From Tenacibaculum sp. 190130A14a (lineage in GTDB: Bacteria; Bacteroidota; Bacteroidia; Flavobacteriales; Flavobacteriaceae): 64,000 nt of DNA. Each line of letters starts with the position of its first letter. The stretch's first letter is position 1. The DNA lies in NCBI RefSeq assembly GCF_964048965.1, contig NZ_OZ040189.1, forward strand, positions 2,356,001-2,420,000, given 5' to 3'. The translations under genes and the position numbers were made by a program. Under the pieces are notes generated by a model. That model was not told the DNA's origin and made no database searches. It saw only the letters and a program-made list of their open reading frames with translations. Below are positions 25,559 to 34,512 of this stretch, piece by piece.

Positions 25559-26707
25559 TTAATTACTTATCTTTTTTACAATGTTTTCTATCATTTCAAC
25601 ACCTAAATTCAGTTGCTCTGAAGATACAAATTCATTGGCTCGATGTGCTTGTTCGATTGACCCTGGACCACAGATAATACTTTCAAAACCTGCTTCGGCG
25701 AATTGACCAGCTTCAGTGGCATACGCTACATAGCTAGGGGTACTATTACCCGTTACTTCTGAAATTAGATCAACAATGGAGGCTTTTTCATCCGTTTGTA
25801 ATCCTGGAACTGGTGGGTGCAATAAGGTATTTTCTATTTTAAAATTTGGAAATAGTTTTCTCTTTTCCAACTGAAGTTCATCGCAATATCCTTGATACTC
25901 ATTTACAATATCCATTATACTATCTTCAGGAATCGATCGAACATCCCATTGAAATGTTGTATTCCCTGCTACAACATTCGTAGCAATTCCTCCTGCAATT
26001 TGCCCAACATGCATTGTTGAATGTGGTGGTAAAAAAGATTCATTTCTACTCTTTTGAGATAACTCTTTCATTTTATTTTCTAACCAAAGAATTAATCTAG
26101 TACTCTCATGAATTGCACTTACCTCCTTCTCTATTCTACTACTATGTCCCTGGCTTCCATTCACTTTTGTTTCAACATATAAGATTCCTTTCTGTCCAAC
26201 TATTGGTTGCATCATGGAAGGTTCTCCAATAATGGCATATTTTGGTTTTTCCGAATAATACGACTTTATATGTTCTGCCAATTCTGGTGCTCTTAAACAA
26301 CCTATTTCTTCATCATAAGAAATTGCAAAATATATGGGTACGGATAAATTAGCCGTAACCATTTGAGGTAATACAGATAAAAAGCAGGCTAAATATCCTT
26401 TCATATCACAAGCACCTCTTCCGTATAAATTACCCTCTTTTTCAATCAATTCAAAAGGATCTGTATTCCAAGGCTGTCCTTTTACTGGTACCACATCGGT
26501 ATGACCAGATAAAATGATTCCTCCATCTACAGCCGGGCCAATTCTACAATGTAATGATGCTTGCGTTTTTTCTTCATTATACACATATACTGTTTCTATA
26601 CCAAATTGGGTAATGTATTCACTTATCCAATCGACTAAAGAAATATTATTCTGTTTACTCAATACTCCAAAACTTACCAGTTTTGCTAAGATTTCTTTTG
26701 CTGTCAT
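25559..26707 (-). CDS. argE: Acetylornithine deacetylase (M20 family)
   Basis: A 382-residue dinuclear metallohydrolase of the M20/ArgE family. Metal and catalytic residues are visible in LSGHTDVVPVKGQPWNTDPF (His, Asp), GRGACDMKG (Asp), SYDEEIGCLRAPEL (catalytic and metal Glu), IGEPSMMQPIVGQKG, and ICGPGSIEQAHRANE (His). The last segment is typical of ArgE. It should release acetate from N2-acetylornithine, giving ornithine for arginine synthesis. The neighbouring YfcC-type carrier gene (1 nt gap) could equally indicate use of an imported acylated amino acid. Confidence 0.88.
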   Translation of the reverse strand: MTAKEILAKLVSFGVLSKQNNISLVDWISEYITQFGIETVYVYNEEKTQASLHCRIGPAVDGGIILSGHTDVVPVKGQPWNTDPFELIEKEGNLYGRGACDMKGYLACFLSVLPQMVTANLSVPIYFAISYDEEIGCLRAPELAEHIKSYYSEKPKYAIIGEPSMMQPIVGQKGILYVETKVNGSQGHSSRIEKEVSAIHESTRLILWLENKMKELSQKSRNESFLPPHSTMHVGQIAGGIATNVVAGNTTFQWDVRSIPEDSIMDIVNEYQGYCDELQLEKRKLFPNFKIENTLLHPPVPGLQTDEKASIVDLISEVTGNSTPSYVAYATEAGQFAEAGFESIICGPGSIEQAHRANEFVSSEQLNLGVEMIENIVKKISN

Positions 26708-26708
26708 T

Positions 26709-28082
26709 TTAATAATTTATAAAAGTGGCTATTGTTAAAATAGTCCATGAAAGTACTAATATTATCATCACTAATGGTAAAATAAATTTGAACCATCTAT
26801 TCAAAGGAACTCTACACATACTTAACATGGCGATAAGCCCTCCCAAAGTTGGATTAACTAAATTAGTTACTCCATCTCCTATTTGAAATGCTAAAATTGT
26901 AGTTTGTCTTGTTAAACCTAACACTTCTCCTAAAGGAATCATTACTGGTAAGGTAGCCAGTGCTTGTCCGCTACCAGAAGGAATAAATAAATTGATCACT
27001 CCTTGTGAAATGGACATTCCAACAGCAGCGAAATATTGAGGTAATCCTTGTAATAAGTTTGCCATTTCGAAAGATATGGTATCACTAATATTACTCATAT
27101 CCATAAGTACTTTTATAGTGGTTGCGAAACCAACCATAAAAGCCCCTGGAGCAGCTTTTGCAACCGATTCTAATACGGTTTCACTAAAAACCGTTGGATT
27201 CATCCTCGAAACCAAACCACTGGCTATTGCTATCATTAAAAATACAGCCGAAAGTTCTATAAAATACCAATTATGTTGAAATACTCCCCAAAGTATTACA
27301 CCTAAGCCAATTATAAAGATAAATAAGACCATATAATTACCTCTAGTTATCGTATATTCTGAAATAGATTTTGATAGTTTAATTCCGTTTTCATCTAATC
27401 CTTTTCCCAAAGATTTATCAGGGTTATGTGAAGTTTTTTTCAAGTATTGAATATTATACAATGCCAAAATCCCCAGTGCCAACAAACACAAAATGGTTCT
27501 CAATGCAGCTCCTGAAAACAACGGTAATTCTGCTATTTTATGACCAATTCCAACGGTATAGGGATTTATCGGTGATAATCCAAAACCAACTGTAATTGCC
27601 GCAACCGAAATACCGGCTGCTAAGATTAAATCTCCACCAATGGCAATACTTAATACCGCCGCTAATGGTACCATAGCTATATTATGTTCATACCCCACAA
27701 AAACTCCTAAGAAACCATAAAAAAACGTGATTAAAAATACAATAAGATACCTCTTTTCGTTCCCTAATTTCTTTACTAAGGTTCCTGCAGCATTTTCAAT
27801 GGCTTGTGTCTTTTCCATAATACCAAACATAATTCCTCCAGCTAATACAATAAAAATAATATTTACAGCCGTTTTAAAACCTAAAGGAATTGCTTTGAAA
27901 ATATCAAAAAAACTTACGGGTGTACTTTGAATAACTGCATAGGAGTTAGGAATAACTCTATTTCTACCTTCCATTAAAACTCTTTCAAACTTTCCTGCCG
28001 GAATAATATGTGTAAGTGCCGAAACCAATAGTATTATAATAAACAATAAGGTTAAAGCATGAGGGATTTTTATTTTTTTCAA
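26709..28082 (-). CDS. YfcC-type (DcuC/ArcD superfamily) carrier
   Basis: A 457-residue polytopic inner-membrane protein with about 11-12 hydrophobic helices. The start PHALTLLFIIILLVSALTHI, PAGKFER, then GFKTAVNIIFIVLAGGIMFG and the C-terminal SGSGQALATLPVMIPLGEV and IGDGVTNLVNPT motifs are characteristic of the YfcC/C4-dicarboxylate-type carriers, whose substrates are mostly unproven (basic amino acids or dicarboxylates are proposed). Its stop is 1 nt from the argE start, so the two are co-transcribed and a link to arginine/ornithine or acetylated amino acids is plausible. Confidence 0.82.
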   Translation of the reverse strand: MKKIKIPHALTLLFIIILLVSALTHIIPAGKFERVLMEGRNRVIPNSYAVIQSTPVSFFDIFKAIPLGFKTAVNIIFIVLAGGIMFGIMEKTQAIENAAGTLVKKLGNEKRYLIVFLITFFYGFLGVFVGYEHNIAMVPLAAVLSIAIGGDLILAAGISVAAITVGFGLSPINPYTVGIGHKIAELPLFSGAALRTILCLLALGILALYNIQYLKKTSHNPDKSLGKGLDENGIKLSKSISEYTITRGNYMVLFIFIIGLGVILWGVFQHNWYFIELSAVFLMIAIASGLVSRMNPTVFSETVLESVAKAAPGAFMVGFATTIKVLMDMSNISDTISFEMANLLQGLPQYFAAVGMSISQGVINLFIPSGSGQALATLPVMIPLGEVLGLTRQTTILAFQIGDGVTNLVNPTLGGLIAMLSMCRVPLNRWFKFILPLVMIILVLSWTILTIATFINY

Positions 28083-28115
28083 AAGTATAGTTTAAGAATT
28101 AGCGTTCATCCCAAA

Positions 28116-28146
28116 AATAAAAAAGTGCAGCTAAAAACTGCACTTT
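28116..28146 (-). terminator. Intrinsic terminator after the first aconitase gene
   Basis: Arms AAAGTGCAG (28122-28130) and CTGCACTTT (28138-28146) with a 7-nt loop, followed on the minus strand by a T-run. It separates the aconitase unit from the YfcC-argE unit. Confidence 0.88.
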
Positions 28147-28174
28147 CCTTAGAAAATATTTGATATCTAGAAAT

Positions 28175-30442
28175 TTAGATATTTTGTTTCTTAATTAAAT
28201 TCAATGCTGAACCTTCTTTATACCACTCAATTTGTCCTGCATTATAGGTATGATTTGCTATAATACTATCTTTAGACCCATCAGCATGTACTACTTCAAT
28301 AGTTAATGGTTTCCCTGGAGCAAACTCACGTAAATCTAAAAAGTTGAATGTGTCATCTTCTTGAATCAAATCATAGTCTGATTCATTTGCAAAAGTCAAT
28401 CCTAGCATTCCTTGTTTTTTAAGATTCGTTTCATGAATTCTAGCAAATGATTTTACCAATACCGCCACAACACCTAAATGACGTGGCTCCATAGCTGCAT
28501 GTTCACGAGAAGACCCTTCACCATAGTTGTGGTCACCCACTACAATAGTTTTAACTCCTGCTGCTTTATACGCTCTTTGTGTTTTAGGAACCGCATCGTA
28601 CTCTCCTGTAATTTGACTTTTAACAAAATTGGTTTGCTTGTTATACGCATTTACTGCTCCTATTAAACAGTTGTTTGAAATATTATCTAAATGCCCACGA
28701 TAACGCAACCAAGGTCCTGCCATAGAAATATGATCTGTTGTACACTTTCCAAAAGCTTTAATTAATAATTTAGCTCCTTTAATTTCATCACCAATTGGCG
28801 TAAATGGTGTTAACAATTCTAATCGTTCAGAATTAGGATCTACCATAACTTCTACTCCACTTCCATCTGCAATTGGCTCTAAATAGCCATTATCATCTAC
28901 TTCAAAGCCTTTTGGCGGTAATTCCCATCCAGTAGGTTCATCTAACATTACCTCTTCACCATTTTCATTGATTAGTTTATCTGTTAACGGGTTAAAGTCT
29001 AATCGTCCTGCAATTGCAATCGCAGCAGTTAACTCTGGTGAAGCTACAAAAGCATGCGTGTTTGGATTTCCATCAGCACGCTTGGCAAAGTTTCTATTAA
29101 AAGAATGTACTATTGAGTTTTTTGGTGCATTTTTCGGGTCTTTATAACGCCCCCATTGTCCAATACATGGTCCACAAGCATTGGTGAAAATCTTTGCATT
29201 TAACTTCTCAAAAACCTGTAAAATCCCATCTCTTTCTGCGGTATAACGTACTTGCTCAGAGCCTGGATTAATTCCAAACTCTGCTTTTGTTTTTAATCCT
29301 TTATCCAAGGCTTGTTGTGCTACCGAAGATGCTCTTGACAAGTCTTCATAAGATGAATTGGTACAAGAACCTATCAATCCCCATTCTACCTCTAGAGGCC
29401 AATCATTTGTAGTTGCCTTTTCTGTCATTTCTTTACCTACTGAAGTAGATAAGTCTGGTGTAAAAGGTCCGTTTAATAATGGCCCTAATTCTGATAAGTT
29501 TATTTCAATAACTTGATCAAAATATTGTTCTGGATTTGCATATACCTCAGGATCTCCCGTAAGGTATTCTTTAATTTTATTAGCTTCATCAGCCACATCA
29601 TCTCTATCTGTAGCACGTAAATAACGTTCCATAGAATCGTCATAACCGAAAGTAGAAGTTGTTGCTCCTATTTCTGCTCCCATATTACAAATAGTTCCTT
29701 TACCAGTACAAGACATTGCCGTTGCTCCCGGCCCAAAATATTCTACAATTGCTCCAGTTCCTCCTTTTACGGTTAAAATTTCAGCTACTTTTAAGATTAC
29801 ATCTTTAGGAGCTGTCCATCCTGATAATTTACCCGTTAACTTTACTCCTATTAGTTTAGGGAATTTTAACTCCCAAGGCATCCCAGCCATAACATCAACA
29901 GCATCGGCTCCACCTACTCCAATGGCTACCATTCCAAGTCCACCAGCATTTACCGTATGTGAATCGGTACCAATCATCATTCCTCCCGGAAAAGCATAAT
30001 TTTCTAATACTACTTGATGAATAATTCCTGCACCTGGTTTCCAAAATCCAATTCCGTATTTATTAGAAACCGATTCTAAGAAATTAAATACTTCATTTGA
30101 ATTATTTAATGCTGTTTGTAAATCTACCGAAGCTCCTACTTTCGCCTGAATTAAGTGATCACAGTGTACCGTGGTAGGTACTGCTACTTTCTTCTTTCCT
30201 GCTTGCATAAATTGCAACAAGGCCATTTGGGCTGTTGCATCTTGACATGCAATTCGATCAGGAGCAAAATCTACATAGTCAACTCCTCTATTATAAGCAG
30301 TCGTTGCTTTTCCATCCCACAAATGTGCATATAAAATCTTTTCAGCAAGCGTTAACGGTTTACCAGTAAGTTTTTTTGCTGCATTTACATGCTCTTCAAA
30401 CTTACTGTACACCTTTTTTATCATTTCAATATCAAAAGCCAT
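28175..30442 (-). CDS. Aconitate hydratase, mitochondrial type
   Basis: A 755-residue 4Fe-4S aconitase converting citrate to isocitrate in the TCA cycle. The cluster cysteines are in [13 protein letters not shown] and [13 protein letters not shown]. Also visible are the swivel-domain [37 protein letters not shown] and the start [18 protein letters not shown]. The sequence is of the mitochondrial/AcnM kind, distinct from AcnB. I use the ATG at 30442; the longer in-frame start at 30496 adds 18 unusual residues. A second, AcnB-type aconitase lies just upstream on the same strand, separated by its own terminator. Confidence 0.95.
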   Translation of the reverse strand: MAFDIEMIKKVYSKFEEHVNAAKKLTGKPLTLAEKILYAHLWDGKATTAYNRGVDYVDFAPDRIACQDATAQMALLQFMQAGKKKVAVPTTVHCDHLIQAKVGASVDLQTALNNSNEVFNFLESVSNKYGIGFWKPGAGIIHQVVLENYAFPGGMMIGTDSHTVNAGGLGMVAIGVGGADAVDVMAGMPWELKFPKLIGVKLTGKLSGWTAPKDVILKVAEILTVKGGTGAIVEYFGPGATAMSCTGKGTICNMGAEIGATTSTFGYDDSMERYLRATDRDDVADEANKIKEYLTGDPEVYANPEQYFDQVIEINLSELGPLLNGPFTPDLSTSVGKEMTEKATTNDWPLEVEWGLIGSCTNSSYEDLSRASSVAQQALDKGLKTKAEFGINPGSEQVRYTAERDGILQVFEKLNAKIFTNACGPCIGQWGRYKDPKNAPKNSIVHSFNRNFAKRADGNPNTHAFVASPELTAAIAIAGRLDFNPLTDKLINENGEEVMLDEPTGWELPPKGFEVDDNGYLEPIADGSGVEVMVDPNSERLELLTPFTPIGDEIKGAKLLIKAFGKCTTDHISMAGPWLRYRGHLDNISNNCLIGAVNAYNKQTNFVKSQITGEYDAVPKTQRAYKAAGVKTIVVGDHNYGEGSSREHAAMEPRHLGVVAVLVKSFARIHETNLKKQGMLGLTFANESDYDLIQEDDTFNFLDLREFAPGKPLTIEVVHADGSKDSIIANHTYNAGQIEWYKEGSALNLIKKQNI

Positions 30443-30554
30443 GGTTTTGTTCGTTTTTGTTATATGCCTAAAGTTAGCAAAAAAAGGTGTAATCATCTTG
30501 AATCTAGTATAATTAATACCAATAAGAGTATCTAATTAATTGATTAAAATAATA

Positions 30555-30587
30555 TAAAAAGAAAAGTCCGAGCTATAAACTCGGACT
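30555..30587 (-). terminator. Intrinsic terminator after acnB
   Basis: Arms AGTCCGAG (30565-30572) and CTCGGACT (30580-30587) with a 7-nt loop and a T-rich tail on the minus strand. It lies 30 nt after the acnB stop. Confidence 0.82.
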
Positions 30588-30617
30588 CTTATATATTTCT
30601 ATAAAGTATTGTAATTA

Positions 30618-33395
30618 TTACATTACCAATTGCTTTTGTGAAGGCTTAAACTTAGTTAACACAATACCTTCCACAGCTGCTTGATACTCTTCTAAAGTTG
30701 GAGTTCTTCCTAAAATTGAAGATAACACTACTACTGGAGTTGATGATAATAAAGATTCTCCTTTTTTCTCATCTGAATCTCTTACTACACGACCTTGGAA
30801 TAAACGTGTTGAAGTAGCCATTACTGTATCTCCTGGCTCCGCCTTTTCCTGGTTCCCCATACATAAGTTACATCCTGGGCGCTCTAAATATAATACGTTT
30901 TCATATTTTGTACGTGCAGCCGCTTTTGGTGCATCATCATCAAATACAAAACCAGAATACTTAGCTAACACATCCCAATCTCCTTCTGCCTTTAATTCAT
31001 CTACAATATTATATGTTGGAGGTGCAACTACTAATGGTGCATTGAATTCTACTTTACCTTGTTGTGCTTCAATGTTCTTTAGCATTTGCGCTAAAATCTT
31101 CATGTCTCCTTTGTGAATCATACAAGACCCAACAAATCCTAAATCTACTTTTTTAGTTCCTCCGTAGAAAGATAATGGTTGGATATTGTCATGTGTATAA
31201 CGCTTAGATACATCCTCATTATTTACATCTGGATCAGCGATCATTGGCTCAACAATCTTATCTAAATCGATTACTACTTCTGCATAATACTTTGCATCAG
31301 CATCTGGTTTTAATGCAGGTCTAGAACCTGATTGAAGTTCTGCTATACGAGCATTCGCTTTATCTACTAAACCTTGTAATACTTGCTTCTCGTTGTCCAT
31401 TCCTTTATCAATCATAATTTGGATACGATCTCTTGAAATTTCTAACGACTCGATTAATGTTTCATCTTCTGAAATACAAATAGAAGCTTTCGCTTTCATT
31501 TCTGCAGTCCAATCTGTAAATGTAAATGCTTGATCTGAAGTTAACGTTCCAATATGTACTTCAATAATTTTTCCTTGGAATACATTTTCTCCTTCAAATT
31601 GATCTAACATTTGTTGTTGTGTAGCGTGCACTACATCACGGAAGTCCATATAAGGAACCATGTTTCCTTTAAATGTAACCTTTACAGACTGAGGAATTGG
31701 CATTGTAGCTTCTCCAGTTGCTAAAGCTAGAGCTACTGTTCCTGAATCTGCACCAAATGCAACACCTTTTGCCATACGTGTATGTGAATCACCACCAATA
31801 ATTACATCCCAATCATCTACAGCAATGTCATTTAATACCTTGTGAATAACATCCGTCATTGGGTGGTACACTCCTTTAGGATCACGACCTGTAATTAAAC
31901 CAAAGTCATTCATAAACTTCATTAATCTTGGAATGTTCGCTTTTGACTTATCATCCCAAACTGAAGCTGTGTGACATCCTGATTGGTACCCAGCATCTAC
32001 GATTGGAGAAATAACCGTTGCAGCCATCATTTCTAATTCTTGAGAAGTCATTAACCCTGTAGTATCTTGAGATCCTACAATATTTACTTCTACACGAGTA
32101 TTAGATCCTGCATGTAACGTAACACCTGGTGTGTTTCCTACTGCATTTCTATTAAAAATCTTTTCTACAGCTGTTAAACCTTGACCTTCAATAGATATTT
32201 CTTTAGAAGGAGCATATACTTGAGGAACATCAATTCCTAAAACTTTACATGCAAAAGTTTGTAATTTCTTACCAAATACAACGGCATAAGATCCACCTGC
32301 TTTGATAAACTCCATTTTCGGAGGAGTTAATGCAGTAGAGATGTCTTTTAACTCTTGAGTTCCGTTATATAATTTTTTTTCTTTAGTGTTTATTGTTAAA
32401 ACTGTACCTGTTTTTACAGAATACATTTCTTTTAAAATTGGATCACCATCTTCATCAACAATGGTATTTCCATTTTCATCTTTTTGCTTTACCCAATTCT
32501 TTAAATCAATTCCAATACCTCCAGTTACACCCACTGTAGTTAAGAAAATTGGAGCAATACCATTTGTACCAGCAATTACTGGTGCAATATTGATAAATGG
32601 TACATAAGGACTTGAAGGAATACCTGTCCATAAAGCCACATTATTTACACCTGACATTCTAGAAGAACCAACCCCCATTGTTCCTTTTTCAGCAATTAAC
32701 ATTACACGCTTGTTTGGGTGCTCTTTTTGTAATGCTAATAATTCATTTTGCATGTCTTTATTATGCTCGAACATAGATTGTCCGTGTAACTCACGATCTG
32801 ATCTTGAATGCGCATCCGCTCCTGGAGATAATAAATCCGTTGAAATATCACCTACACCAGCTACATACGTTACTACTTCAATCTCTTCATCTATCTCTGG
32901 TAACTTTGTAAAGAACTCAGCTTGAGCATAACTTTCAATAATATCCTTAGCTATTGGGCTTCCCAACTTCATTGCTTCTTCTAAACGCTCTGTATCTGCT
33001 TCATACAAGAATACTTGCGTCTTTAATACTTTAGCCGCTTGTTTAGCTATTTCTTCATTGTTTCCTAAAGCTAAATCTAATAACACTGCAACAGAAGGCC
33101 CCCCTTTCATGTGAGATAATTGCTCAAAAGCAAATTCAGGAGTAATTTCTTTTACTACAGATTCTCCTAAAATAATCTCTTTTAAAAATTGAGCTTTTAC
33201 TCCAGCAGCACTAGTTGTACCAGGTAAAACATTATAAATAAAAAAGTTTAGAGATGCTTCGCGGTGCTCGTTATTTTCATCTTTAATCTGTGAGATAATG
33301 TCTTTTAATAATTCGCTTCCGTCGATTGGCTTTGGGTGTAAACCTTGGCCTTTTCTTACTTCAATCTCCTTTAGGTAATCTGAGTATGTATTCAT
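30618..33395 (-). CDS. acnB: Aconitate hydratase B
   Basis: A 925-residue AcnB. The N-terminal HEAT-like domain (about 1-160) and swivel domain (with STDLLSPGADAHSRSDRELH) precede the aconitase core, the reverse of the order in AcnA-type enzymes. Cluster cysteines are in GYQSGCHTASVW-type, LGFVGSCMIHKGD and ERPGCNLCMGNQEK segments; IGGDSHTRMAKGVAFGADSG is the substrate-binding stretch. It interconverts citrate and isocitrate and in many bacteria also hydrates 2-methylaconitate. A 370-nt upstream region holds a TAnnTTTG box. Confidence 0.96.
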   Translation of the reverse strand: MNTYSDYLKEIEVRKGQGLHPKPIDGSELLKDIISQIKDENNEHREASLNFFIYNVLPGTTSAAGVKAQFLKEIILGESVVKEITPEFAFEQLSHMKGGPSVAVLLDLALGNNEEIAKQAAKVLKTQVFLYEADTERLEEAMKLGSPIAKDIIESYAQAEFFTKLPEIDEEIEVVTYVAGVGDISTDLLSPGADAHSRSDRELHGQSMFEHNKDMQNELLALQKEHPNKRVMLIAEKGTMGVGSSRMSGVNNVALWTGIPSSPYVPFINIAPVIAGTNGIAPIFLTTVGVTGGIGIDLKNWVKQKDENGNTIVDEDGDPILKEMYSVKTGTVLTINTKEKKLYNGTQELKDISTALTPPKMEFIKAGGSYAVVFGKKLQTFACKVLGIDVPQVYAPSKEISIEGQGLTAVEKIFNRNAVGNTPGVTLHAGSNTRVEVNIVGSQDTTGLMTSQELEMMAATVISPIVDAGYQSGCHTASVWDDKSKANIPRLMKFMNDFGLITGRDPKGVYHPMTDVIHKVLNDIAVDDWDVIIGGDSHTRMAKGVAFGADSGTVALALATGEATMPIPQSVKVTFKGNMVPYMDFRDVVHATQQQMLDQFEGENVFQGKIIEVHIGTLTSDQAFTFTDWTAEMKAKASICISEDETLIESLEISRDRIQIMIDKGMDNEKQVLQGLVDKANARIAELQSGSRPALKPDADAKYYAEVVIDLDKIVEPMIADPDVNNEDVSKRYTHDNIQPLSFYGGTKKVDLGFVGSCMIHKGDMKILAQMLKNIEAQQGKVEFNAPLVVAPPTYNIVDELKAEGDWDVLAKYSGFVFDDDAPKAAARTKYENVLYLERPGCNLCMGNQEKAEPGDTVMATSTRLFQGRVVRDSDEKKGESLLSSTPVVVLSSILGRTPTLEEYQAAVEGIVLTKFKPSQKQLVM

Positions 33396-33763
33396 AAAAG
33401 GTGTGTTTTAAAATATTTTTAAGAAGAAAAATTAAACATTGTTTATAAAGTTAAACTCATTTTAATTCTTAAAACTATAGCGTCTATCATTTACTGTTTA
33501 TAGCCAATGAAAAGGTACTAAGTATAAAATATTTATGATCGTTATTTTGTTATTTTTCGCTTAGCAAAAGTACTATTTTAGGGTGAATTTTAAAAATAAA
33601 CAACAAAACAGCCAAAAAAGCAAATTAATTTAATTTCAAAACCTCTTTTTTAAAAATATATCAAAAAAACAAGGTTTTAAATCTTAAAAAATTGCGAAAT
33701 TGATAATTCAACATTTTTTACTTGGAAGAAAATATTCTTATAATCATTCTAAATAAGAAAAAA
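33396..33763. other. AT-rich intergenic region between acnB and rnpB
   Basis: About 370 nt without coding potential. The only signal I can support is a perfect TAnnTTTG box (TACTTTTG, minus strand, 33565-33572) pointing to acnB, about 170 nt from its ATG, which would give a long leader. No TTG lies at a proper -33 distance from it. No stable hairpin was noticed. Confidence 0.5.
33565..33572 (-). promoter_or_regulatory. Candidate -7 box for acnB
   Basis: TACTTTTG on the minus strand matches TAnnTTTG exactly, but the nearest upstream TTG is 28 nt away. Use would give a leader of about 165 nt before acnB. Confidence 0.38.
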
Positions 33764-34066
33764 AGCAGACCAATAAGCCGGATTCTGTTCTTCAAATAAT
33801 TGAAGCTCTTATCATTTATCTAGTTTTACAATTACTCGTAAAATCCATCTGCCTACCCCTTAGAATCGTGCGAGCTACACTCAATTTCTAATATACGTGG
33901 CATTGCACCGCATAGAGTTTACCTGGTTTCACTACAGCATTACCTGTACATACTTTCTGTTGCACTTGTCCTCGGCTTACGCCGGACGGATGTTATCCGC
34001 TATACTGCTCTATGGTGTCCGGACTTTCCTACTTAAACTACTTTAAGTCGATAAGATAGGTCTGCT
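33764..34066 (-). ncRNA. rnpB: RNase P RNA (type A bacterial)
   Basis: Catalytic RNA of RNase P, which matures tRNA 5' ends. On the minus strand the transcript opens GCAGACC and closes GGTCTGC (P1 pairing). It contains the conserved GGAAAGTCCGGACACC near the 5' end, the ACAGAAAGTATGT and GGTAATGC-GTGAAA core pieces, GGTAAACTC, and the 3' AGAATCCGGCTTAT block that completes the catalytic core. Length (about 303 nt) is somewhat short but usual for Flavobacteriia. The 3' end runs into a T-run. Its 5' end lies 27 nt after the terminator of the first small-RNA-like unit. Confidence 0.95.
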
Positions 34067-34092
34067 TTATATTTTATAATGTACGATTTCAT

Positions 34093-34165
34093 AAAAAAAC
34101 CCACTCAAAAATTGAGTGGGAAAATTGCTATGAAAAAGAAAAAGTGTCTAGAACGTCTTCTAGAC
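34093..34165 (-). ncRNA. Candidate small RNA, tandem copy 1
   Basis: Unit of about 73 nt on the minus strand. It starts with a hairpin of 8-bp arms GTCTAGAA / TTCTAGAC around GACG (34146-34165). A linker ACTTTTTCTTTTTCATAGC then AATTTT is identical in all three copies. An intrinsic terminator follows: CCCACTCAA / TTGAGTGGG (34100-34120) with seven T (34093-34099). A TATATTTG -7 box (34170-34177) lies just upstream. No reading frame is plausible. I recognise no Rfam family with certainty; the Flavo-1 motif should be compared. Confidence 0.78.
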
Positions 34166-34169
34166 GGTA

Positions 34170-34196
34170 CAAATATATAAATGTTTTTTAATACAA
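34170..34196 (-). promoter_or_regulatory. Promoter of small RNA copy 1
   Basis: TATATTTG (34170-34177) with TTG at 34194-34196, a 16-nt spacer. The -7 box is perfect; the spacer is shorter than in the other two copies. Confidence 0.6.
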
Positions 34197-34256
34197 CCAT
34201 CTTTTATTTCAACTTTTCTTTTGGAATTAACATATTTTTATCAAAATGCTATGCAT

Positions 34257-34330
34257 AAAAAAACCCACTCAAAAATTGAGTGGGAAAATTGCTATGAAAA
34301 AGAAAAAGTATCTAGGACGTCTCCTAGATA
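34257..34330 (-). ncRNA. Candidate small RNA, tandem copy 2
   Basis: Same architecture as copy 1. The 5' hairpin reads TATCTAGGA / TCCTAGATA around GACG (34309-34330): relative to copy 3, two base pairs have changed on both sides at once (G-C to A-T, and A-T to G-C). The linker is identical to the other copies. The terminator is CCCACTCAA / TTGAGTGGG (34264-34284) plus seven T (34257-34263). Confidence 0.8.
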
Positions 34331-34333
34331 TTA

Positions 34334-34364
34334 CAAATATAATTTATGTTTTTGGTATATGCAA
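34334..34364 (-). promoter_or_regulatory. Promoter of small RNA copy 2
   Basis: TATATTTG (34334-34341), 20-nt spacer, TTG (34362-34364): a full-consensus Bacteroidota promoter. The expected start falls at the base of the 5' hairpin. Confidence 0.78.
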
Positions 34365-34387
34365 TACTTTTTCAAAAAAATGGCCAT

Positions 34388-34463
34388 AAAAAAACCCACT
34401 CAAAAAACTGAGTGGGAAAATTGCTATGAAAAAGAAAAAGTGTCTAGAACGTCTTCTAGACAC
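34388..34463 (-). ncRNA. Candidate small RNA, tandem copy 3
   Basis: Same architecture. The 5' hairpin has 10-bp perfect arms GTGTCTAGAA / TTCTAGACAC around GACG (34440-34463). The linker is identical. The terminator is CCCACTCA / TGAGTGGG (34395-34416) with a 6-nt loop (one base longer than the matching span in copies 1-2) and seven T (34388-34394). This copy lies 49 nt past the dnaJ stop. Confidence 0.8.
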
Positions 34464-34465
34464 TA

Positions 34466-34497
34466 CAAATTTAAGTTTTTATTTTTTATTCCTACAA
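34466..34497 (-). promoter_or_regulatory. Promoter of small RNA copy 3
   Basis: TAAATTTG (34466-34473), 21-nt spacer, TTG (34495-34497): consensus Bacteroidota promoter placed in the gap directly after dnaJ. Confidence 0.78.
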
Positions 34498-34512
34498 GGA
34501 AAAAAAGTTTTT

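Noticed and set aside
30443..30496. Longer start for the mitochondrial-type aconitase
   Set aside because: The 18 added residues are not aconitase-like and do not form a targeting signal; the ATG at 30442 gives [10 protein letters not shown].
34093..34497. CRISPR-like array
   Set aside because: Only three units with 90-nt spacing, containing promoters and terminators; spacers differ in length and no cas gene is nearby.
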